DNA of 64,000 nucleotides from Lachnospiraceae bacterium (GCA_910574745.1 CAJTCE010000005.1:62001-126000), one strand, 5' to 3'; shown: positions 8,723 to 17,995, counted from the first letter of the stretch. Program-made: numbers and translations. The notes: generated by a model from the letters alone, not told the origin.

Positions 8723-9898
8723 ATGAAAAAATTATTGATGATGTTTTTAAGCTTCCAATTAAGCTTTCTGGTTTTGGTTACCCCGGTGCTTGGAGAGGAT
8801 ACGGAGCCTTCTTATGACCTGAATGTGTCGGCGCCTTCCGCACTATTAATGGAAGCCTCCACGGGAACGGTTATTTACGAAAAGGATGCGGATATTCCCT
8901 TAAAACCTGCCAGCATTACCAAAATTATGACGCTGCTTCTGACCTTTGAGGCGTTGGAGAAGGGGCAGATACATTTGGAGGACCAGGTAACTACCAGCGC
9001 TTATGCAAAGTCCATGGGAGGTTCCCAGGTTTTTCTGGATGAAGGAGAGGTTCAGTCTGTAGACACATTGATTAAATGCATTGCCGTTGCCAGCGGAAAC
9101 GATGCGGCCGTTGCCATGGCGGAATATGTGGCTGGGAGTGAGGAAGCCTTTGTACAAATGATGAATGAAAAGGCGGCAGCCCTCAACATGACGGCAACTC
9201 ATTTCGAAGACTGCTGTGGACTGACGGATTCCGATACCCATATTACCAGCGCAAGGGATGTGGCGATCATGTCACGGGAGCTGATTACCAGATATCCCCA
9301 GGTTTATGATTATACGAAAATATGGATGGAGGACATTACCCACAATACGGCAAGGGGAAGCACGCCCTTTACACTTTCCAGTACCAACAAGCTGTTAAAG
9401 CAATATCCTTATACTACCGGACTCAAGACAGGTTCCACAAGCTCGGCAAAATACTGTCTTTCTGCCACGGCCAATAAGGATGGCATCGACCTGATCGCGG
9501 TTATTATGGCGGCGCCGGATTATAAGGTCAGATTTGATGATGCCGCTAAGCTTTTACAATACGGCTTTTCCGTCAGCCGTATTTATCAGGACATGAATCA
9601 GGACGATTTGGAAATGGCGCAGGTAACAGGCGGCGTGGAGGAAGAAATCGGCCTGATGTATGAAAGCCAGTTTTCTTATCTGGACGTAACAGGAAAGGAT
9701 TTAAACCAGGTTACAAAGGAAATACGGCTTAAGGAGGAGCATCGGGCGCCTATTAAGGCGGGAGAAGTAGCAGGGGAAGCCATTTATTTTCTGGAAGGGA
9801 ATAAGGTGGGAAGTGTGAACATTCTGTATCAGGAGGATGTACATGAGGCCAGATACAAAGATTATCTGAAAATGATATTCCGAATTTACTTAACATGA
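8723..9898 (+). CDS. D-alanyl-D-alanine carboxypeptidase, DacF-like (first copy)
   Basis: 391 residues. A signal peptide (about 1-24, MKKLLMMFLSF... PVLG) is followed by a serine-type penicillin-binding domain with SITK (Ser64, Lys67), the SGN triad in ASGNDAAVAMAEY, and KTG in LKTGSTSSA. A C-terminal beta domain (about 290-390) follows, as in the PBP5 family. It trims the terminal D-Ala of peptidoglycan stem peptides outside the membrane. There is no recognisable Shine-Dalgarno before the ATG, and an in-frame stop at 8702 excludes a much longer start. No clear promoter was found in the 188-nt upstream gap; a TATGAT at 8688 is a weak candidate. A second, divergent copy lies 2.6 kb downstream. 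Confidence 0.93.
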   Translation: MKKLLMMFLSFQLSFLVLVTPVLGEDTEPSYDLNVSAPSALLMEASTGTVIYEKDADIPLKPASITKIMTLLLTFEALEKGQIHLEDQVTTSAYAKSMGGSQVFLDEGEVQSVDTLIKCIAVASGNDAAVAMAEYVAGSEEAFVQMMNEKAAALNMTATHFEDCCGLTDSDTHITSARDVAIMSRELITRYPQVYDYTKIWMEDITHNTARGSTPFTLSSTNKLLKQYPYTTGLKTGSTSSAKYCLSATANKDGIDLIAVIMAAPDYKVRFDDAAKLLQYGFSVSRIYQDMNQDDLEMAQVTGGVEEEIGLMYESQFSYLDVTGKDLNQVTKEIRLKEEHRAPIKAGEVAGEAIYFLEGNKVGSVNILYQEDVHEARYKDYLKMIFRIYLT

Positions 9899-9936
9899 CC
9901 GCTGCCCGTTCTGTTTGCAGAAGGGCGGCCGGTTTT
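9898..9936 (+). terminator. Probable terminator overlapping the dacF-like stop codon
   Basis: Imperfect hairpin: ACCG / CGGT, GCCC / GGGC and TTCTG / CAGAA around a TTTG loop, then TTTT. The T run also forms the start of the -35 box of the next promoter, so end and start signals are packed into about 40 nt. Confidence 0.6.
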
Positions 9937-9963
9937 GACGGGTATCATAATCCGTGTTATACT
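9935..9963 (+). promoter_or_regulatory. Sigma-A promoter for the metallophosphoesterase
   Basis: TTGACG (9935-9940), 17-nt spacer, TATACT (9958-9963). The transcript would begin about 25 nt upstream of the start codon at 9994. Confidence 0.78.
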
Positions 9964-9993
9964 ATGGGACACATAATATATGGGAGATACTGT

Positions 9994-10851
9994 ATGAAAT
10001 TGCTTTATGTATTGGAAGCTCTGGGAGCATTGGCGGCTGCGGCTGCAGGCATTGTTGTTTGTGATGCAAACCGCTTTGTCATAAGAAAGTACACGATGAA
10101 AAGTGGAAAAATAAACGGGACTTATCGTTTTGTTATGCTTTCCGATTTGCATGGGAAAAGCTATGGAAAAAATAATGAAAGGCTGATGAAAGCGATTGAC
10201 CGGATCAATCCCGAGGGTATTTATATTGCGGGAGATATGATTACGGCAAAGCCGGGAAAGGATTTTGACAGGACGGCGGCATTTATCAGAAGGCTTTCGG
10301 AAAAGTACCCGGTCTATTACGGAAGCGGCAATCACGAATACCGCATGGAAATTTATCCGAAAAAGTATAAGGATATGTCCGCGCGGTATGAAGCGTCAAT
10401 TACCGGAGCGGGAATAGAACGGCTGAAAAACCGGAAGGTTATAGTGAAAAACCGGAATATTGCGGTTTATGGCATTGAGATTGACAAGGAATTTTACAAA
10501 AAGCTGCATGTGCCTAAGATGACGGGAGCATACATAGAAAAAAAGCTGGGAAAACCGGATAAAGAGCGTTTTAATATTCTGATTGCCCATAATCCCTCTT
10601 ACTTTCCCGCATATGCGGCGTATGGTGCGGATTTGGTCCTTGCGGGACACGTTCACGGAGGTATTGCCAGGCTTCCCCTTTTAGGCGGAGTTATTTCCCC
10701 TTCCTTAAGGCTGTTTCCAAAATATGACGGCGGCCGGTATGAAGAAGGGGAATCCGTCATGATTTTAGGGAGAGGTCTGGGAACCCATACGATTCCCGTC
10801 AGGTTTTTTAATCCGGGAGAATTGGTGGAAATAGTGGTTCATCCCCGGTAG
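9994..10851 (+). CDS. Membrane-anchored calcineurin-like metallophosphoesterase
   Basis: 285 residues. The ATG at 9994 has GGGAG 7 nt upstream; the frame is open further 5' but the promoter at 9935-9963 would lie inside such an extension, so the short form is chosen. An N-terminal membrane helix (about 1-25) is followed by the metallophosphatase motifs: SDLHGKSYG, AGDMI, GSGNHEY, IAHNP and GHVHGG. These are the metal-binding residues of the family. Related YkuE-like enzymes act on envelope or lipid-linked phosphates, but the substrate here is not predictable. The gene is a single unit between dacF-like and scpA. Confidence 0.88.
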   Translation: MKLLYVLEALGALAAAAAGIVVCDANRFVIRKYTMKSGKINGTYRFVMLSDLHGKSYGKNNERLMKAIDRINPEGIYIAGDMITAKPGKDFDRTAAFIRRLSEKYPVYYGSGNHEYRMEIYPKKYKDMSARYEASITGAGIERLKNRKVIVKNRNIAVYGIEIDKEFYKKLHVPKMTGAYIEKKLGKPDKERFNILIAHNPSYFPAYAAYGADLVLAGHVHGGIARLPLLGGVISPSLRLFPKYDGGRYEEGESVMILGRGLGTHTIPVRFFNPGELVEIVVHPR

Positions 10852-10971
10852 AATATCGGATTCCCATAATTTATACAAATGTGAAAAACGGATACCGGCC
10901 GGAGCGGCTCTGGTAAAAACAGCGGTTTTACAGAATCTGAATGAAAAGCCGAACAATATCTTGTAATCTGC

Positions 10972-11003
10972 TTGCAATTACACCCAAGATGTAGTACTAT
11001 AAT
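10972..11003 (+). promoter_or_regulatory. Possible promoter for scpAB
   Basis: A perfect TATAAT at 10998-11003 lies 96 nt before scpA. The best -35 candidates are TTGCAA at 10972 (20-nt spacer) or TTACAC at 10978 (14-nt spacer), both poorly spaced, so the call rests mainly on the -10 box. Confidence 0.35.
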
Positions 11004-11098
11004 TTGGCGCGGGTATTCGGGCAAGGGTCAAAAGGCTAAATGGACATGCAAATATGTTCGTCTGGTTTTGAAGGCAAAAACAAGTGAGAGGGATTAGG

Positions 11099-11848
11099 AT
11101 GTCGTTAGAGGTTAAATTACAGGTATTTGAAGGGCCGCTGGATTTGCTGCTGTATTTGATAGAAAAGAACAAAGTGGACATTTATGATATTCCCATTGTG
11201 GATATTACGGAGCAGTATCTGGATTATATCAGACAGATGCACCGCGAGGACATGAATGTTATGAGCGAGTTTCTGGTTATGGCGGCAACGCTCATTGATA
11301 TAAAGTGCAGGATGCTTTTGCCCAAAGAGGTAAATGAGGACGGGGAAGAGGAAGACCCCAGGGCAGAACTGGTTGAAAAGCTGCTGGAATACAAAATGTA
11401 CAAATATATGTCCTATGAATTAAAGGACAGGCAGTTAGATGCAGGGAAGGTTTGGTTCAAGGGAAAGACCATGCCAAAGGAGGTGGCGGAGTATACGCCT
11501 CCTGTGGATTACGAACAGCTGATTGGTAAGACAAGCCTTTCGAGCCTGAGAGAAGTGTTTGAGTCCGTTATGAAGCGGAGAGAGGACAAGATCGATCCCA
11601 TTCGCTCAAACTTCGGCAAAATCGAAAAAGATGAAGTGGATATGGACGCCAAGATGGTCTATGTACAGGACTATATTTTTATGCAAAAAAAATGCAGCTT
11701 CCGAAGTCTTTTGGAAAAGCAGCACTCCAAAATGGAGATCATTGTAACCTTCCTTGTTGTTCTGGAACTGATGAAGGTGGGAAAGATTATGATAGAGCAG
11801 AAAGAGGCGTTTAACGATATTTATATTACCTCAAAGGAGGCAGCGTAA
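11099..11848 (+). CDS. scpA: Segregation and condensation protein A
   Basis: 249 residues. ScpA is the kleisin that bridges the SMC heads and recruits ScpB in the bacterial condensin. The N-terminal signature LQVFEGPLDLLLYLIEKNKVDIYDIPI and the C-terminal winged-helix region are typical. The ATG at 11099 is preceded by GAGAGGGA; a GTG at 11084 is an upstream alternative with no ribosome site. It abuts scpB directly. The partner smc gene is also in this window (54533), so all three condensin subunits are present though in two places. Confidence 0.95.
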   Translation: MSLEVKLQVFEGPLDLLLYLIEKNKVDIYDIPIVDITEQYLDYIRQMHREDMNVMSEFLVMAATLIDIKCRMLLPKEVNEDGEEEDPRAELVEKLLEYKMYKYMSYELKDRQLDAGKVWFKGKTMPKEVAEYTPPVDYEQLIGKTSLSSLREVFESVMKRREDKIDPIRSNFGKIEKDEVDMDAKMVYVQDYIFMQKKCSFRSLLEKQHSKMEIIVTFLVVLELMKVGKIMIEQKEAFNDIYITSKEAA

Positions 11849-12421
11849 TTGGAAAAAAGTGAAATGAAAGCGGTATTGGAGTCGGTTTTGTTTACCATGG
11901 GGGAATCCGTGGATACCGGCAGGCTTTCCCAGGTTTTGGAAATCAGCGCCAAAGAAACGGCAGCGCTTTTAAAAGAAATGAAACAGGAATACGATGAGGA
12001 TGAAAGCAGGGGCGTGACTCTTATGGAATTAGAGGGGGCATATCAGATGTGCAGCAAGCCCAATATGTATGAATGGCTGATTAAAATTGCTTCCACTCCC
12101 CGTAAATACACGCTTACGGATTCGCTTTTAGAGACGTTATCCATCATTGCGTATAAGCAGCCGGTAACGAAGATGGAGATAGAAAAAATCAGGGGCGTAA
12201 GCTGCGACCATGCCGTAAACAGACTTGTGGAATTTGACCTGGTTATGGAAGTGGGCAGAATGGATGCGCCGGGAAGACCCCTTTTATTCGGCACTACCGA
12301 GCAGTTTTTAAGAAGCTTTGGCGTTACCAGCCTAGAGGACCTTCCAAGGATGAATACAGACCGTATAGAAGAGTTTCGGGAACAGGCTGAAAAAGAGGTA
12401 CAACTTAAATTGGATATTTAA
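11849..12421 (+). CDS. scpB: Segregation and condensation protein B
   Basis: 190 residues with two winged-helix domains, typical of ScpB, which binds the ScpA kleisin as a dimer. It begins with TTG immediately after the scpA stop; AAGGAGG at 11834-11840 lies 8 nt upstream of that TTG inside the scpA coding sequence and decides the start. A later ATG at 11864 is too far from it. The family stretch EIEKIRGVSCDHAVNRL (here with MEIEKIRG) and GRPLLFGTTEQFLRSFG are visible. Translational coupling with scpA is expected. Confidence 0.94.
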   Translation: MEKSEMKAVLESVLFTMGESVDTGRLSQVLEISAKETAALLKEMKQEYDEDESRGVTLMELEGAYQMCSKPNMYEWLIKIASTPRKYTLTDSLLETLSIIAYKQPVTKMEIEKIRGVSCDHAVNRLVEFDLVMEVGRMDAPGRPLLFGTTEQFLRSFGVTSLEDLPRMNTDRIEEFREQAEKEVQLKLDI

Positions 12422-12466
12422 AGACCTGCCTGAATATATTGTAAAAAACAGTATGGGGAAAAGCAC

Positions 12467-13864
12467 ATGGGTAAGGGATTTAAGAAGAGCACAAGAAGAA
12501 AGGCGATTATCTTCCTGTGCTTTTTAATATTGTATTGGTGCACATACTTATTTACAGGACATTCTGTTATAAAGGCGGGAGAGTCTGTGGCAGCTTTAGA
12601 TAAAGCCAAAAGGACGGAAATGAAAACGCAGGAATTGGAATGGAGTACGGGACAGGAAACGGCACAAGAGACGGTGCAGGGGAAGGCGCAAGAAACGTTT
12701 CCGGAAATGGGATGGGAAATTCTAAAGGAGCCGGAAAGCGGAGCGGAGCAGGAAACAGAGCCAGAGGCAGAACAGGAAGAGCTGCAGCTGTATGCAAGGG
12801 CGGCGCTGCTTATGGATGCCTCCAATAACAGGGTTTTATATGAAAAGAACGGTTATGAGGTCTTGCCTATGGCATCCACCACGAAGATCATGACTGCTAT
12901 TCTGGCGCTGGAATACGGCAATCTGGAAGATGAGGTAACCGTTTCCCAAAAGGCGGCGTCCATGCCAAAGGTACATCTTGGTATGCGCGAGGGAGAAGTG
13001 TATAAGTTAAAGGATCTGCTGTTTTCTCTGATGCTGGAATCCCATAATGATTCCGCCGTGGCCATAGCGGAGCATATAGGCGGGAGCACGGAAGGATTTG
13101 CGGAAATGATGAACCAGAAGGCCAGGGATCTGGGCTGCGAAAATACCTGGTTTATTACCCCCAACGGGCTGGATGCCACCCAGGGGGATAAAATCCATTC
13201 CACTACGGCCTATGATCTGGCTAAAATTGCCGCTTATGCGGTTCAGAATGATTTGTTCGTTACCCTGGTGGGAACGGGGAACTACAGCTTTTCGGAGAAG
13301 CAGAGCGGAAGGGGCTTTACGGTTTATAATAAAGATTTGTTTTTGGGAATGATGGATGGGGCCATCGGCATTAAAACCGGATTTACCAATCAGGCGGGGT
13401 ACTGCTTTGTGGGGGCGATCAGAAAGGACGACAGAACCTTGATTTCCGTTGTGCTGGCCAGCGGATGGCCGCCCCATAAAACCTATAAATGGGCGGATAC
13501 AAAGGAACTGATGAGCATGGGCGTGGAGAACTACAGTGTAAGAAACGTGGAAGGCGTGGAGATACCGGAGCAGATAGCGGTAATAAATGGGGTGGAAGAC
13601 AGCGTTCCTTTAAATATGGAGTGGCAGGAGGTCAATATGCTTCTTTCAGACTGGGATGATGTAGAAATAAGTGTGGATATCAAAGAAAATCTGGAGGCCC
13701 CTGTGGAAAAAGGGGAAATTATCGGTTATGAAAAAATAGAGGTAAACGACCAGCTGTTTTATGCTTTTCCCATAGAAACGGCAGCCGCCATGGAGGAGTA
13801 TACCTATGATTATTGCCTGAAATATCTTGCAGATTTATTCCTGTACGGCGAAGATGAGGATTGA
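12467..13864 (+). CDS. dacF: D-alanyl-D-alanine carboxypeptidase, DacF-like (second copy, long linker)
   Basis: 465 residues. An N-terminal membrane or signal helix (about 12-32) is followed by an unusual linker (about 45-105) rich in Glu and Gln with imperfect AQETVQ-type repeats. The penicillin-binding domain then shows STTK, SHN in ESHNDSAVAIA (in place of the more common SGN) and KTG in IKTGFT, with a C-terminal beta domain. It removes terminal D-Ala from peptidoglycan. GGGG lies about 9 nt before the ATG. It follows scpB after 45 nt with no terminator, so it may belong to the scp transcript. Confidence 0.92.
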   Translation: MGKGFKKSTRRKAIIFLCFLILYWCTYLFTGHSVIKAGESVAALDKAKRTEMKTQELEWSTGQETAQETVQGKAQETFPEMGWEILKEPESGAEQETEPEAEQEELQLYARAALLMDASNNRVLYEKNGYEVLPMASTTKIMTAILALEYGNLEDEVTVSQKAASMPKVHLGMREGEVYKLKDLLFSLMLESHNDSAVAIAEHIGGSTEGFAEMMNQKARDLGCENTWFITPNGLDATQGDKIHSTTAYDLAKIAAYAVQNDLFVTLVGTGNYSFSEKQSGRGFTVYNKDLFLGMMDGAIGIKTGFTNQAGYCFVGAIRKDDRTLISVVLASGWPPHKTYKWADTKELMSMGVENYSVRNVEGVEIPEQIAVINGVEDSVPLNMEWQEVNMLLSDWDDVEISVDIKENLEAPVEKGEIIGYEKIEVNDQLFYAFPIETAAAMEEYTYDYCLKYLADLFLYGEDED

Positions 13865-13929
13865 GAGGAAAAAACTCGCTAAAATACCGTAAAAATTACA
13901 AATTTTATCTAGCCTGACTTGAAATTCTG

Positions 13930-13938
13930 TGTTATACT
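13930..13938 (+). promoter_or_regulatory. Extended -10 promoter of the decarboxylase cluster
   Basis: TGT followed by TATACT (13933-13938) gives an extended -10 element. No good -35 is present at the right distance; a TTGAAA at 13919 is too close. Initiation would fall at about 13945, exactly at the base of the leader hairpin. Confidence 0.55.
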
Positions 13939-13941
13939 TCT

Positions 13942-13986
13942 AACGATGCGTTAATGGGTTCACTCTGCCCATTCGCAAAAATCGTT
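13942..13986 (+). promoter_or_regulatory. Leader hairpin at the 5' end of the decarboxylase transcript
   Basis: Three stacked helices: AACGAT / ATCGTT, GCG / CGC and AATGGG / CCCATT, 15 pairs in all, with small internal loops and a 9-nt apical loop. It is not followed by a T run and ends about 35 nt before the start codon. Placement at the predicted transcript start suggests a 5'-end stabilising or regulatory structure. Confidence 0.6.
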
Positions 13987-14021
13987 ATTCTTTTAATTAA
14001 TATAAAATGGAGGTTTGAAAA

Positions 14022-15452
14022 ATGAGTAATTCTTCACAAGCGAGTCAAAGAATTGCAGCTTTACTCGATGACAACAGTTTCGTTGAAATTGGCGCACAGG
14101 TTACTGCCAGAGCAACTGATTTCAATCTGAAACAAACCGAAACTCCGTCAGACGGCGTTATTACCGGCTATGGAGTAATTGACGGCAATCTTGTGTATGT
14201 TTACAGCCAGGATGCATCCGTGCTAAACGGTTCTGTAGGCGAAATGCATGCAAAGAAAATTGCCAACCTCTATGATCTGGCATTGAAGATGGGAGCGCCT
14301 GTTATCGGGTTGATCGATTCTGCCGGACTTAGACTGCAGGAAGCAACCGATGCATTAAATGCATTTGGCGAAATTTATATGAAGCAGACGTTGGCTTCCG
14401 GTGTGATTCCTCAGATTACTGCAATCTTTGGAGCGTGCGGCGGCGGACTTGCAATGATTCCCACCCTGACTGATTTTACTTTTATGGAAGGAAGCAAGGC
14501 AAAATTATTTGTAAATTCCCCCAATGCTTTAGATGGAAACTATAAAGAGAAATGCGATACCGCAGCAGCAGATTTTCAGAGCAAAGAAGCAGGCATTGTT
14601 GATGTGACGGCAGAAGAGAGCGAGATTCTGACACAGATCAGAACGCTTGTTGCAATGCTTCCCGGCAATAATGAAGATGATGCTTCTTATGTAGAGTGTA
14701 CAGATGATCTAAACCGTGCAACGGCAGAGCTTGCAGGCTGCGTGGGAGATACCTCCATCGCTTTATCCGTTATTGCGGATGACAACGCTTTCTTTGAGAC
14801 AAAAGCAGACTATGCAAAGGATATGGTAACAGGCTTTATTAAATTAAACGGCATGACAGTGGGCGCTGTGGCAAACCGCAGCGAAGTATGTGATGCGGAA
14901 GGAAAGGTAGCAGAAAAAATGGATGCGGTATTAACGGCAAAGGGCTGTGAGAAGGCTGCTGATTTCATTAATTTCTGCGATGCTTTCAATATTCCCGTGT
15001 TATCCCTGACAAATGTAAAGGGCTTTGAAGCTACTGTCTGCTCCGAGAAGAAAATTGCAAAAGCAGTTGCGAAGCTTACATACGCTTTCGCAAATGCTAC
15101 CGTACCCAAGGTTAACGTGGTAATCGGACAGGCTATGGGAAGTGCGTATGTGGCAATGAACTCCAAAGCAATCGGCGCTGATGTTACAATGGCATGGCCT
15201 ACAGCGCAGATTGGAGCTATGGATGCCAAAACAGCGGCACAGATTATGTTTGACGGACAGGGATCCGATGTGATTGCAGAGAAGGCAAAGGAATATGCCG
15301 ATGCCCAGACAAGCGCACAGGGAGCTGCAAGGAGAGGATATGTCGATCAGATTGTAGAAGCAGCCGATACAAGAAAATATTTAATCGGTGCATTTGAGAT
15401 GCTTTTTACAAAGAGAGATGAACGTCCGGCTAAAAAACACGGAACTGTATAA
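14022..15452 (+). CDS. mmdA: Acyl-CoA carboxyltransferase (methylmalonyl-CoA decarboxylase alpha / 12S-like)
   Basis: 476 residues of the acetyl-CoA carboxylase carboxyltransferase fold, slightly short for the family (about 510). Visible are the N-half GVITGYGVIDGNLVYVYSQD and the oxyanion-hole loop GACGGGLA, and in the C-half the acyl-CoA and biotin sites around GFEATVCSEKKIAKAVAKL and GQAMGSAYVAMNSKAIGAD. The enzyme moves CO2 between a short acyl-CoA and biotin. It heads a cluster with a biotin carrier and the OadG and OadB pump subunits, which favours a Na+-translocating acyl-CoA decarboxylase; a transcarboxylase role is the alternative because a 5S-like subunit is also present. GGAGG lies 8 nt upstream of the ATG. 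Confidence 0.88.
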   Translation: MSNSSQASQRIAALLDDNSFVEIGAQVTARATDFNLKQTETPSDGVITGYGVIDGNLVYVYSQDASVLNGSVGEMHAKKIANLYDLALKMGAPVIGLIDSAGLRLQEATDALNAFGEIYMKQTLASGVIPQITAIFGACGGGLAMIPTLTDFTFMEGSKAKLFVNSPNALDGNYKEKCDTAAADFQSKEAGIVDVTAEESEILTQIRTLVAMLPGNNEDDASYVECTDDLNRATAELAGCVGDTSIALSVIADDNAFFETKADYAKDMVTGFIKLNGMTVGAVANRSEVCDAEGKVAEKMDAVLTAKGCEKAADFINFCDAFNIPVLSLTNVKGFEATVCSEKKIAKAVAKLTYAFANATVPKVNVVIGQAMGSAYVAMNSKAIGADVTMAWPTAQIGAMDAKTAAQIMFDGQGSDVIAEKAKEYADAQTSAQGAARRGYVDQIVEAADTRKYLIGAFEMLFTKRDERPAKKHGTV

Positions 15453-15470
15453 GAAAGGATGATATAAGAG

Positions 15471-16259
15471 ATGAAAAAATTCTTGTTAGTCTTAGCTCTT
15501 GCAGGTTGTGTTTTTGGGATGACTGCCTGCGGCAGTACGGAGGATAGCGACAATGGACTTTCCTATACCCAGGAAGAGATCGAGTATAATGCTTCCACGG
15601 TTTTTACGGCCCTGGACAGGACAGTTGAGGAAGACGCCATTGAAGAAAATGCAGCTCAGCTGGAAACTGTAAAAAGCGGTGCGGGAGATATGCTGGTTGC
15701 TGCCGGAGAGATATGGAAAGGCGCTCTTGAGGAAATCGGTTCTTATGAAGGCGTTGTAGAGGATTCCGTTTCTTTTGAAGGAACCGATGAAGCTTTTACC
15801 GTTTACTGTGAAATTAAGGGTAGTCAGAGAAACGCTAAGGTAGAGCTTTATTACACAGCGGAATATGCGGCGGCTACGATCGTACCCGGTTCCATGATGA
15901 TAAGTCCCAATTACACATTAGGGGAAAAAATGGAAAAAGCGGCATTAAATACTCTGCTTGGTATGGGAACCGTATTTATTGTACTGGTTCTGATCATGCT
16001 TATCATTATGGCCTTTGGAATCATTCCCAAAATCGAAAAATCCATTGCCGGCAAAAAGGCTGAGAACAATGCAAACGCAGGAGCGGCAGTTGACAATACA
16101 ATTGCCCAGATTGTTGAAAAAGAAGAGCTTTCTGATGATACAGAGCTGGTAGCTGTTATCGCAGCGGCAATTGCGGCAAGCGAAGGCGCGGTAACCACAG
16201 ACGGCTTTGTAGTAAGAAGCATTAAGAGAGCAAATACAAATAAATGGCAGAGAGCCTAA
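15471..16259 (+). CDS. oadG: OadG-like gamma subunit fused to a lipoprotein-type ectodomain
   Basis: 262 residues, far longer than the usual OadG of about 80-120. It starts with a lipoprotein-type signal (MKKFLLVLALAGCVFGMTACG, Cys20 in a lipobox), then an extracytoplasmic domain of about 130 residues, one membrane helix (about 160-185, GMGTVFIVLVLIMLIIMAFG) and a cytoplasmic tail. The helix with GMGTVFIVLVLI and the tail with ELVAVIAAAIAASEG and IKRANTNKWQ match the OadG/MmdD family, which anchors the carboxyltransferase to the beta subunit. Position between mmdA and the biotin carrier supports the role. The ectodomain is the odd part. Confidence 0.83.
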   Translation: MKKFLLVLALAGCVFGMTACGSTEDSDNGLSYTQEEIEYNASTVFTALDRTVEEDAIEENAAQLETVKSGAGDMLVAAGEIWKGALEEIGSYEGVVEDSVSFEGTDEAFTVYCEIKGSQRNAKVELYYTAEYAAATIVPGSMMISPNYTLGEKMEKAALNTLLGMGTVFIVLVLIMLIIMAFGIIPKIEKSIAGKKAENNANAGAAVDNTIAQIVEKEELSDDTELVAVIAAAIAASEGAVTTDGFVVRSIKRANTNKWQRA

Positions 16260-16277
16260 TATAGGAGGATATCAGAA

Positions 16278-16649
16278 ATGAAAAATTATACCATTACCGT
16301 AAATGGCAACGTATATGACGTAGTAGTAGAAGAAGGCGCATCTACAGGCGCTCCTGCAGCTGCACCCAAAGCAGCTCCCAAGGCAGCACCTAAGGCTGCA
16401 CCGGCAGCGGCTCCCGCAGCAGGCGGCGCTCAGGGCAGCATCAAAATCGAAGCAGGCGCAGCAGGTAAAGTATTTAAAGTAGAAGCAAGCGTAGGTCAGG
16501 CAGTGAAGAAAGGCGATACCGTCCTGATTCTGGAAGCTATGAAAATGGAAATCCCTCAGGTTGCTCCCGAGGACGGAACCGTTGCAAGCATCAATGTAAA
16601 TGTCGGAGATCCTGTTGAAGCAGGTGCAGTACTTGCTACATTAAACTAA
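16278..16649 (+). CDS. Biotin carboxyl carrier protein of the decarboxylase
   Basis: 123 residues. An N-terminal beta strand (KNYTITVNGNVYDVVVEE) is followed by an Ala/Pro/Lys hinge (APKAAPKAAPKAAP, about 25-50) and a C-terminal biotinyl domain with EAMKMEIPQ; Lys89 is the biotinylation site. It shuttles CO2 from the carboxyltransferase to the membrane beta subunit. AGGAGG is 9 nt before the ATG. This corresponds to MmdC of methylmalonyl-CoA decarboxylase or the 1.3S subunit of transcarboxylase. Confidence 0.93.
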   Translation: MKNYTITVNGNVYDVVVEEGASTGAPAAAPKAAPKAAPKAAPAAAPAAGGAQGSIKIEAGAAGKVFKVEASVGQAVKKGDTVLILEAMKMEIPQVAPEDGTVASINVNVGDPVEAGAVLATLN

Positions 16650-16693
16650 TACAGACGATGAATCGTTTGTAAATAAAACAGGAGGTTAACGAG

Positions 16694-17839
16694 ATGGAAT
16701 ATATTTCAAGTACATTGAGCAATCTGATACATCAGACAGCGTTCTTCAACCTGACTTGGGGAAATTACCTGATGATTCTCGTTGCTTGTGTATTTCTTTA
16801 CTTGGCTATCGCAAAAGGTTTTGAACCCTTGCTTTTAACGCCGATAGCATTTGGTATGCTGTTAGTTAATATCTATCCGGATATCATGGCTCCCATTCAG
16901 GATGGAAGCGCCGGCGGCTTACTGTATTATTTCTATTTACTGGATGAATGGGCAATTCTGCCGTCCCTGATCTTTATGGGGGTAGGCGCCATGACGGACT
17001 TCGGTCCCCTGATTGCCAATCCAAAGAGCTTTTTATTAGGTGCATCCGCACAGTTTGGTATTTTTGCAGCTTATTTCGGAGCTATTGCATTGGGCTTTAA
17101 CGACAAGGCGGCAGCAGCGATTTCCATTATCGGTGGTGCAGACGGTCCTACGTCTATCTTCCTGGCAGGTAAGCTGGGACAGACGGCGCTCCTTGGACCA
17201 ATCGCCGTAGCGGCGTATTCCTATATGTCACTGGTGCCGATTATCCAGCCGCCCATTATGAAGCTCTTCACTACCGAGAAAGAAAGAAAAATCAAAATGG
17301 GACAGCTTCGTCCTGTCAGCAAATTAGAGAAGATTCTGTTCCCGATTGTCGTTACAATCGTGGTATGTCTGATTCTTCCCACAACCGCTCCTTTGGTTGG
17401 TATGCTTATGTTAGGTAACTTATTCAGGGAGTCCGGCGTGGTAAGACAGCTGACAGATACCGCTTCCAATGCTTTGATGTATATCGTGGTTATTTTGCTT
17501 GGTACATCCGTAGGAGCTACCACAAGTGCAGAGGCGTTCTTAAATGTAGCTACCTTAAAAATCGTTGCATTGGGTCTGGTTGCATTTGCATTCGGTACGG
17601 CAGCCGGCGTATTATTCGGCAAGCTGATGTGCGTACTGACACATGGTCAGGTAAATCCTTTGATCGGTTCCGCAGGTGTATCCGCGGTTCCTATGGCAGC
17701 CCGTGTATCCCAGAAGGTAGGTGCGGAATATGATCCCACCAACTTCCTGCTGATGCATGCTATGGGTCCCAATGTTGCCGGCGTTATCGGTACTGCAGTT
17801 GCAGCCGGAACCTTTATGGCGATTTTCGGAGTATTCTAA
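16694..17839 (+). CDS. oadB: Sodium-pump decarboxylase beta subunit (OadB/MmdB/GcdB)
   Basis: 381 residues with about nine to ten membrane segments. It decarboxylates carboxybiotin and uses the energy to export Na+. The family stretch [16 protein letters not shown] and the C-terminal [19 protein letters not shown] and [23 protein letters not shown] are clear, including the Asp of GGADGPT that takes part in Na+ handling. AGGAGG lies 8 nt before the ATG. This gene is the strongest argument that the cluster is an energy-conserving pump rather than only a soluble transcarboxylase. Confidence 0.95.
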   Translation: MEYISSTLSNLIHQTAFFNLTWGNYLMILVACVFLYLAIAKGFEPLLLTPIAFGMLLVNIYPDIMAPIQDGSAGGLLYYFYLLDEWAILPSLIFMGVGAMTDFGPLIANPKSFLLGASAQFGIFAAYFGAIALGFNDKAAAAISIIGGADGPTSIFLAGKLGQTALLGPIAVAAYSYMSLVPIIQPPIMKLFTTEKERKIKMGQLRPVSKLEKILFPIVVTIVVCLILPTTAPLVGMLMLGNLFRESGVVRQLTDTASNALMYIVVILLGTSVGATTSAEAFLNVATLKIVALGLVAFAFGTAAGVLFGKLMCVLTHGQVNPLIGSAGVSAVPMAARVSQKVGAEYDPTNFLLMHAMGPNVAGVIGTAVAAGTFMAIFGVF

Positions 17840-17995
17840 GTTGTCAAACGAATGAGACAGCTGACGGATATCCGGAAAGATACGGACCGCCGTCTGCTGA
17901 AATAAAAAGCAAGAAAGCGCCGGGGATAAGCTCCCTGACGCAGCCTTATTGCAGAATGGCAATAAAATGATCATAAAAATATGGAGGAAAAAGTA

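Noticed and set aside
12418-12825. Ser/Cys-rich antisense frame opposite the dacF linker
   Set aside because: It is the complement of the Glu/Gln repeat linker, not a gene.
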